Below, one piece after another: positions 58,947 to 64,000 of a stretch of 64,000 nucleotides of DNA. Every line of letters begins with the position of its first letter. Within the stretch, counting starts at the first letter, position 1. Source of the stretch: Acanthococcus lagerstroemiae (lineage: Eukaryota; Arthropoda; Insecta; Hemiptera; Eriococcidae); NCBI GenBank assembly GCA_031841125.1, contig CM063109.1, positions 34,600,038 to 34,664,037 of the forward strand. The letters are read 5' to 3'. The notes under the pieces were generated by a model. The model searched no databases, was not told the DNA's origin, and worked only from the letters and a program-made list of their open reading frames with translations. A program made the position numbers and the translations under genes.

Positions 58947-59195
58947 GGATGCTGTTTAACAAAAGGGGACTAACCCACATTTGTTAACAAATTGAGTTAT
59001 TAGTATCATTGGAAAGAGCATAAGACGTAGAATTTTTCAAAATTGGGCCCCGATTCAAAAATGTGTACTCATGTTGAAAAAAGCTCACCAGTAAACGCAA
59101 TGCCATATAGTTTCTACATGGCTCTTTGAACTTCGAATCACGTGTTCTCAAAAAGCGGATTTTCTGGGTTAGTTCCCTTTTGTTAAACAGCGTCC
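58947..59195. mobile_element. MITE, 249 bp, ATTT target duplication
   Basis: The left end GGATGCTGTTTAACAAAAGG (58947) is mirrored by CCCTTTTGTTAAACAGCGTCC (to 59195), and the inner ACTAACCCA is mirrored by TGGGTTAGT. The flanks are ATTT on both sides (58943-58946 and 59196-59199). The interior is non-coding. The combination of a ~30-bp inverted repeat and a 4-bp duplication is clear, but I do not assign a superfamily. Confidence 0.8.
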
Positions 59196-59365
59196 ATTTA
59201 TTCCTGACAATTGATCCCGCGAATATAAGCTCCCAAGTCGGAATGCGAGCTCCGTTAAAGAGTATCCCTGCTTAAACCCTGTTATCCTCCCCGCCGTCAC
59301 ACCCAATCCAGTATAACTTATTTTCCTAGAAAGCAGTCAAGCCGAAACTCATTAGCAATACTGAG

Positions 59366-60130
59366 GTGACTTTGAAAATCCTATATTTCAACTGTCAAAA
59401 ATTGGCTGGCGAAAGCAGAGTGTATGAATTCGAGAAGGCATTGGATAAAATTAACTGGGACATAGTGGGTCTATTTAAAATTAGAAGGGAGGGGGAGTTC
59501 CTGAGCAAAAGAAATAATGGAAACTATTTGTACTATTTTGAAATTCAGAAAGAATCGGGTCTGCAAAATCATGAAAGTTAGAGTACTCCGAAAGAGCCGC
59601 TGTACTAAAAATCAATAATCCGTCTATGCCCCAACAAGTGTAGCTACGGAATCTGAAATTAGCGAGTTGTATCAAAAAATCGAGCTAATAATTGAGGAGG
59701 AAAGGGAACATTATACGGTAGTTCTTGGAGATTGGGATGCTAAAGTTGGATCGGACTTACCAAAATGAGTAAGTATCGGCCATTTCTGCCTTGGAAAAAT
59801 AAGTAGTAATGGTGAAAAACTGGTTCAGCTAGCTGACACTAAAAACCTAAAAATAGCAAACACTTTCTTTAACAAAACCGACCAAAAGGAAGTGGACTTG
59901 GAAATCCCCGAACGAGTTAACAAAAAACGAACTTGATCAGTTTCTGACTGAAGATTTGCGAACGGTACAAAATTGTGAAATTTTAAATAACTTCTCCTTT
60001 CCCTCAGATCACAGAATAGGAAGGGTAAAAGTCAAAATTCCTAGTAGAAGCCTTTTTAAAAATTTCAAGAAGAGCGACGCTAAATTAAAAAAAAAAAAAA
60101 AAAAGATTTTTACTATCCAAAAAGGATTAG
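59366..60130 (+). pseudogene. RTE-type element, endonuclease half
   Basis: Start of an RTE ORF2: LKILYFNCQKLAGESRVYEF, KINWDIVGL with a decayed 'E.RR' motif (59366-59581). In other frames follow SERVAVLKIN-like residues, YTVVLGDWDAKVG (about 59720), GEKLVQLADTKNLKIANTFF, KRKWTWKSPNELTKNELDQF and NNFSFPSDHRIGRVKV (59956-60138). GDWDAKVG and SDHR are the endonuclease Asp/Asn and Asp-His motifs; the Asn is replaced by Asp. An A18 run (60087-60104) has expanded inside the frame. The copy continues after an insertion at about 60485. Confidence 0.75.
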
Positions 60131-60134
60131 AATC

Positions 60135-60480
60135 TTAATACAATTCCAGTGTCTGAATAATATTGAAGCGAGTGCTGAATTCTAGCGCTAGGGATATGTA
60201 GTCGTGGTTGTCTGAGAGGAGGTGTTCAAGTGTAGGTGGGAATTGTAAGGAGTTACGTAGAGCTTGGTGTGTGGGGCAGTCAATTGATATGTATTCAATA
60301 GTTAGGTCGGTGTGACAACTGTTGCATTGAAGTTTTTCAAAGTAGTAATCCCTTTCACAATGCAGAGGAGGCAAATAAGTTTTTAGAAAGAAAGCTAATG
60401 GAAAACGATATAAGGGGTGCCATTTCAGTGCAGAGTATGTATAATTAATTTGAAAAAGGTCTTTTAGAGACATTGTTGAC
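60135..60480 (-). pseudogene. I-type C-terminal tail inserted in the RTE copy
   Basis: A 112-codon minus frame reads FFLKTYLPPLHCERDYYFEK, CNSCHTDLTIEYISIDCP and THQALRNSL. The C-x2-C...(I)EY/H...(D)CP pattern is the zinc-like cluster that ends I-group ORF2 proteins. It is oriented opposite to the surrounding RTE sequence and sits between its endonuclease and RT halves. That marks a 5'-truncated insertion. Confidence 0.7.
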
Positions 60481-60484
60481 AGGA

Positions 60485-60983
60485 TGTAGGTACTAAGAAG
60501 AAAAAACCATCAACCGATGATAAATTAAGCGAAAAATCAGAAAAGTTGATTGAAAGGAGAACAAGCCTGATGAGGAAAGATATCAGTGGTTTGGCAGATA
60601 AAATCGAGCTAGCAGAGTTGAATAAAGCAACTGAACATGAAATACGCTACATCAAAAAATTTTTATTTGGAGGTCACCAAAGAAGCTATCGAAGAATCCT
60701 GGTCCTCTAAAAAAAGTTAAGAAAGCTATAAGCAATGAACAGATATTATTACCTTTTATGAAATCAAAAACAAAGTACAATTCTACAGCAGGAAAGAAGT
60801 AATTAACGAAGTTACTAAATTTCTTGCAGACCTATAATCGGATAATGTGTTCCGAAGAATTGGGCGGCTAAGAAAATATACAATGAATTATTTCCTCCAA
60901 TTTAAGAGGATGAAGTGTTACGGACCCTGAAGATGTTGAACAGCAATCGGGCGGCAGGCCCAGATAAAACTGAAAATTATGTA
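60485..60983 (+). pseudogene. RTE-type element, linker between endonuclease and RT
   Basis: The plus-strand RTE reading resumes with KKPSTDDKLSEKSEKLIERR, SLMRKDISGLADKIELAELN and HEIRYIKKFL. After frameshifts it reads EDEVLRTLKMLNSNRAAGPD just before 60970. 'V...L..L...RAAGPD' is the start of the RT finger region. The copy breaks off at about 60984 against a non-coding insertion and continues at about 61745. Confidence 0.7.
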
Positions 60984-61740
60984 GGGGAGAGGTGTCAATA
61001 TTGAACCGTTTTCACTTTGAACTTGCCGTTCTCGGCTGCATTTGACTAGAATTCAAATTTGAATATGTCATCATGATAAGTCATTATTGGGCTACATTTC
61101 ATCAAAATTTGGAGACCAGATGAGAATTAGGCGAGCGGGGAGATAAGTCTGAAGACCAAAATCTGTAAGTGGTCGAGTTTAGGAAACCGATATGCCTAAG
61201 TTAGACTATGGTCTCTTAAGTTGGAGCACCTAGTTTCTTAATTTGGACATCGAAGTTCTACAAAAACGAAAGTATCCAAACTTGAACCAGTCCAGCTTAA
61301 GAGCCACCTCATTTCTGCGAAAGTTTCGTGTCAAATGCAAATCCCTCTCGCTAAGTGACTTTTACTTTGCTAAACTATGACATACCTATACAGTACGTGA
61401 ATGCGAAAAACAGTTTCAGACTAAGATTTCCAGGTGGTTCAATTTAAGAAACAAAATTCAGTCCAGTTTAAGCAACTTCCCATTTTTTGTACTATCATTG
61501 CCGCCTAGAGCAACATTCTAACGTTACAGCAAATCTCATTCGGCCAAATTAAAGCTTCAATTATGCTTAATTTACTGATGTAGAACATTATTTTGTTTAA
61601 TTACTTTGCTTTGATTAGACATCGTTCGGAAATTTGGCCAACATTGACGAAAAATTCATGTATTTTAAAAGAACTGTCGAACAGTGACCCGAACTCGTTA
61701 TCGCTGCAATTTCTCTCTGTGGACTAAGTCGCTACACTCA
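60984..61740. mobile_element. Non-coding insertion of ~750 bp in the RTE copy
   Basis: This block separates RAAGPD (60965) from the next RT residues at about 61790. It starts GGGGAGAGGTGTCAATATTG. It is rich in recurring, partly inverted words of the type TTGAACC/GGTTCAA, AAGTTGGAGCACC, AATTTGGACATC and CCAAACTTGAACC. I found no matching closing terminus or target duplication, and no open frame of note, so it is an unclassified insertion. Confidence 0.5.
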
Positions 61741-63235
61741 TAGACATAACATGTCATTGGAATTGGCACGCTACCAAGTGACAAACGCGAGAAACTCCAA
61801 CTTTGGTGCCAGTCCCACATTGGCAGCTCTCCCTTATGTATTAAAAACGTTTGCGGAAAGCCTGGCTCCATCTCTAGCATCGCTTTTCAACCAAATGCTA
61901 ATCGAGGGAACTACTCCCGAACAATGGCATACCTCTGAAATCATCCTACTCCACAAAAAATGTGCGAAAAGCGACTTTAATAACTATAGACGTATCAGCC
62001 TTACTTCTAATGTTAGCAAAGTCTTCTTAAAAGCATTGAAAGACAGATTAACAGCACTCCCGATTAGCACCAACCAGTAGAACAGGCAGGCTTTAAAAAG
62101 GCTTCTCTACGATAGACCACATTTTCACACTGAACGAAATACTCGAAAAAGCCAAAGGATACAAGCTGGAGGCATACCTCCTCCTTCATCGATTTCAACG
62201 AAGCATTCTGTTCTTCATAATTGTGTGTGAACAGCCTTAGCAAAGTATGGAGTACTTTTCGCTGTCATAAGAGCCTGGGAAAATCTTTACGTAAATTCAA
62301 AGGCCTACATTAACTTTGATGTAAAAGGCAATAAATTCAAGTTACAAAAGGAGTGAGGCAAGCTGACCCGCTTTCGCTCATTTTATTCAACAGTGTCCTC
62401 GAGGAAGTCTTCCAGAAGCTTAAGTCGGGGGAAAAGAGGCTAAAAATGAATGGCAGATGGTAAAATATATAATTTGATATTTGCGGATGGTATTGTGCTC
62501 TAAGAGCACACAACATACTTGAACTACGTATAATGACTGAGGAACTTTGCATTGAAAGTGCAAAAGTAGGCTTTCAGTTTACTACGCAAAGACGAAATTA
62601 ATGACGAAAAGTAAGAAAGCGAATTTCAGATGGTAGGCAATATAATTGAGTTCATTTCGGAGCACATATAAATATTTCGGCCAAACTCTTTATCATTTGA
62701 AAATCGTCTTGAAAAAGAGCTAAAAGCAGAATAGCAAGTTCGTGGAAAATTTTTCGGTCGCATAAATTAATACTGAAACGCAATATGTGTTTGAAAACAA
62801 CAATTAGAATTTTGGAAAGCAGCGTCATTCCAATTATTACTTATGGGGCGCAGACCTAGGGTCTGACAAATAATCAAGTCTGCAAGCTCAAAACTATTAT
62901 AACAGGATGTTGAGAATCATATTGAACTTGAAGGTTAAAAAATAAAGTGAGGATTTCGGAAATCAAAAATAAAACTGGAGCAAAGGATACCGGGTATTTG
63001 ATCAAAAAAAGAAAAATCTACTATGCTGGTCATGTAGTACGTGAGAGTGGGAAATGGTACAAACTGGTTGAAGAATGGACTCCTCGGACCATAAGAGACG
63101 GAAGGGTAGGCCTGCTATACAATGGCACGATGAACAAATAAACGAAATGGGAATACTCTGGAAACGGACAACCCTCAATAGGAAAGCATGGGGAAGGATA
63201 ACAGAGGCCTATGTCCAGAAAAGGGTAAACTAGCT
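61741..63235 (+). pseudogene. RTE-type element, RT and C-terminus
   Basis: Continuation of the same RTE copy: LKTFAESLAPSLASLFNQML, TTPEQWHTSEIILLHKK, NNYRRISLTSNVSKVFLKAL (61751-62080), then shifted frames through the GVRQAD(P)LSLILFN-like region (about 62348). The catalytic box is decayed to LIFADGIVL (about 62480), so the second Asp is Gly. The thumb and tail follow (IRISEIKNKTGA, YYAGHVVRESGKWYKLVEEW, 62947-63141), ending about 63235. Many stops make it clearly dead. A Helitron end lies about 100 bp downstream. Confidence 0.75.
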
Positions 63236-63340
63236 AGCAGCTGCTCAGATCGCACTAGTGCTAAAATTTATTAAAAGTTAAACCTGCATATATGTTAAGA
63301 ATACTGTGTATCTCGTCTAAGATGTTATTATATAAATATA

Positions 63341-64000
63341 CTAGCTGACCCGCTTCGCGGCTCATCTAGACCATGGGCTAAAGTGAGTTGGCTAAGGTTA
63401 GCTGGCTAAAGTTAGTTGGCTTAAGTGAGTTAGATGGGGCTGCTAAAACTAGAGAAAAAAACTATTTGACGAAGTTGCAAGGGGGTCCAGACCTCCTGGA
63501 CACCTGCTGCTCTTCAAGTCACATTGTGTTCATTCGGAGTGCCCTGATTCATTTGCAGTTTATCGCTTCATGTTTGTGTTGTTCAGACAAGAATGTTGGG
63601 ATTCTTAAAAATTGAATTGGATAATTAGCATATAAATGCTGATTATGGTTTCCAAAAACTGGAATCATTGGGATAGTAATTAATATCAGCCTTTTATTTG
63701 TATAGTTCCACAGTTTGATAAATACATACGACAGAAAATATACATTTTGTACACCTAACTACTCAGACCCCTTGGGTATAAGCCTCCTCAACATTTCCTG
63801 GAATCCGCCCTTTCGAGCATTACTTCAGAGAAGTTTCACAGGAATTAATAAGTCCTCTCCTCTTCCCGTTACCGCAAACTGCTTTCCCATCTTCCCTCTC
63901 CGTCCTTTCAACGATTCCCTGTGATCCACATCAGTGATCTTTTCCTGCCTGAAAACTCTTGCAGTTTTCCTCCCTCTACCCTTCCCGCACTGCTGGTATC
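63341..64000 (-). mobile_element. Helitron 3' end on the minus strand, continuing past the right edge
   Basis: On the minus strand the element ends with the hairpin CCGCGAAGCGG (63350-63360), GTCAG and CTAG (63341-63344), followed by T (A at 63340 on plus). This is the Helitron 3' signature. The last eight bases, TCAGCTAG, are the same as in the Helitron at 42520-45392, so the two are probably related. The body extends to the right beyond the window and the 5' end is not visible. No helicase or Rep motif was found in the visible 660 bp. Confidence 0.65.
63373..63432 (+). repeat. Short minisatellite (GGCTAAAGTTAGTT)n
   Basis: About four diverged ~15-17-bp units of GGCTAA(A/G)GT(T/G)AG(T/C)T lie just inside the Helitron 3' end. 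Confidence 0.7.

Noticed and set aside
60087..60104. A18 run as the poly(A) tail of the inserted I-type fragment
   Set aside because: The insertion is on the minus strand, so its tail would appear as T on plus; the A-run lies within the RTE reading frame instead.
1..64000. tRNA genes
   Set aside because: I looked for T-arm words of the GGTTCGAATCC type with matching acceptor stems on both strands and found none convincing.

Overview
This window is nuclear DNA of an animal, most likely an insect. It is AT-rich and contains no operons, Shine-Dalgarno-led genes or bacterial genes. It is crowded with degraded arthropod-type transposable elements: non-LTR retrotransposons of the RTE, CR1/L2, I and Jockey groups, a Copia scrap, Helitrons, a pogo/Tigger remnant, hAT and Harbinger-like elements, MITEs and foldback elements. 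I cannot name the species. I could not support a single intact host gene, tRNA or rRNA. The window reads as an intergenic or intronic transposon graveyard.

Layout. 1-10.1 kb: an RTE remnant runs off the left edge, followed by a dispersed repeat and a 1.8-kb foldback element. Next comes an old plus-strand RTE copy (3784-4608 and 9525-10147) split by a 4.9-kb block holding a nearly complete minus-strand CR1/L2-type element (ORF1 7982-8642, ORF2 4866-7910) and an I-type tail. 11.5-16.7 kb: a Copia tail, two RTE scraps, a second copy of the dispersed repeat, and a degenerate satellite interrupted by an I-type RNase H fragment. 18.1-24.2 kb: a foldback element, a Helitron-like start, a gag-type ORF1 and a striking element (21315-24194). 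That element has Harbinger-like terminal inverted repeats and is filled with about 47-bp tandem repeats whose orientation flips in the middle.

26.8-35.3 kb: a hAT end, an L1/RTE-type ORF1, an RTE ORF2, a G-rich minisatellite ending in a Helitron 3' terminus, and a hAT MITE. 38.3-41.8 kb: a minus-strand Jockey element with a zinc-knuckle ORF1 and an EN-RT ORF2, broken by a few frameshifts. 42.5-46.5 kb: a complete-looking Helitron (42520-45392) with both ends and A/T flanks, then a Tigger deletion derivative. 46.7-47.3 kb: a CpG-rich island unlike its surroundings. 47.9-55 kb: an RTE remnant carrying a MITE, a hAT MITE with a perfect 8-bp target duplication, an eroded minisatellite and a 2-kb foldback element. 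57.5-64 kb: a degenerate tandem repeat, a MITE, a plus-strand RTE interrupted by two insertions, and the 3' end of another Helitron that continues past the right edge.

The elements do not form a pathway. Their logic is parasitic: RTE, CR1, I and Jockey copies encode (or encoded) an apurinic-type endonuclease and reverse transcriptase for target-primed integration. The Helitrons, MITEs and foldbacks are non-autonomous and need proteins made elsewhere. Nearly every coding segment is broken by stops or frameshifts, so the annotation is mainly of pseudogenes and element boundaries. Element names rest on motif recognition by eye, not on database searches.
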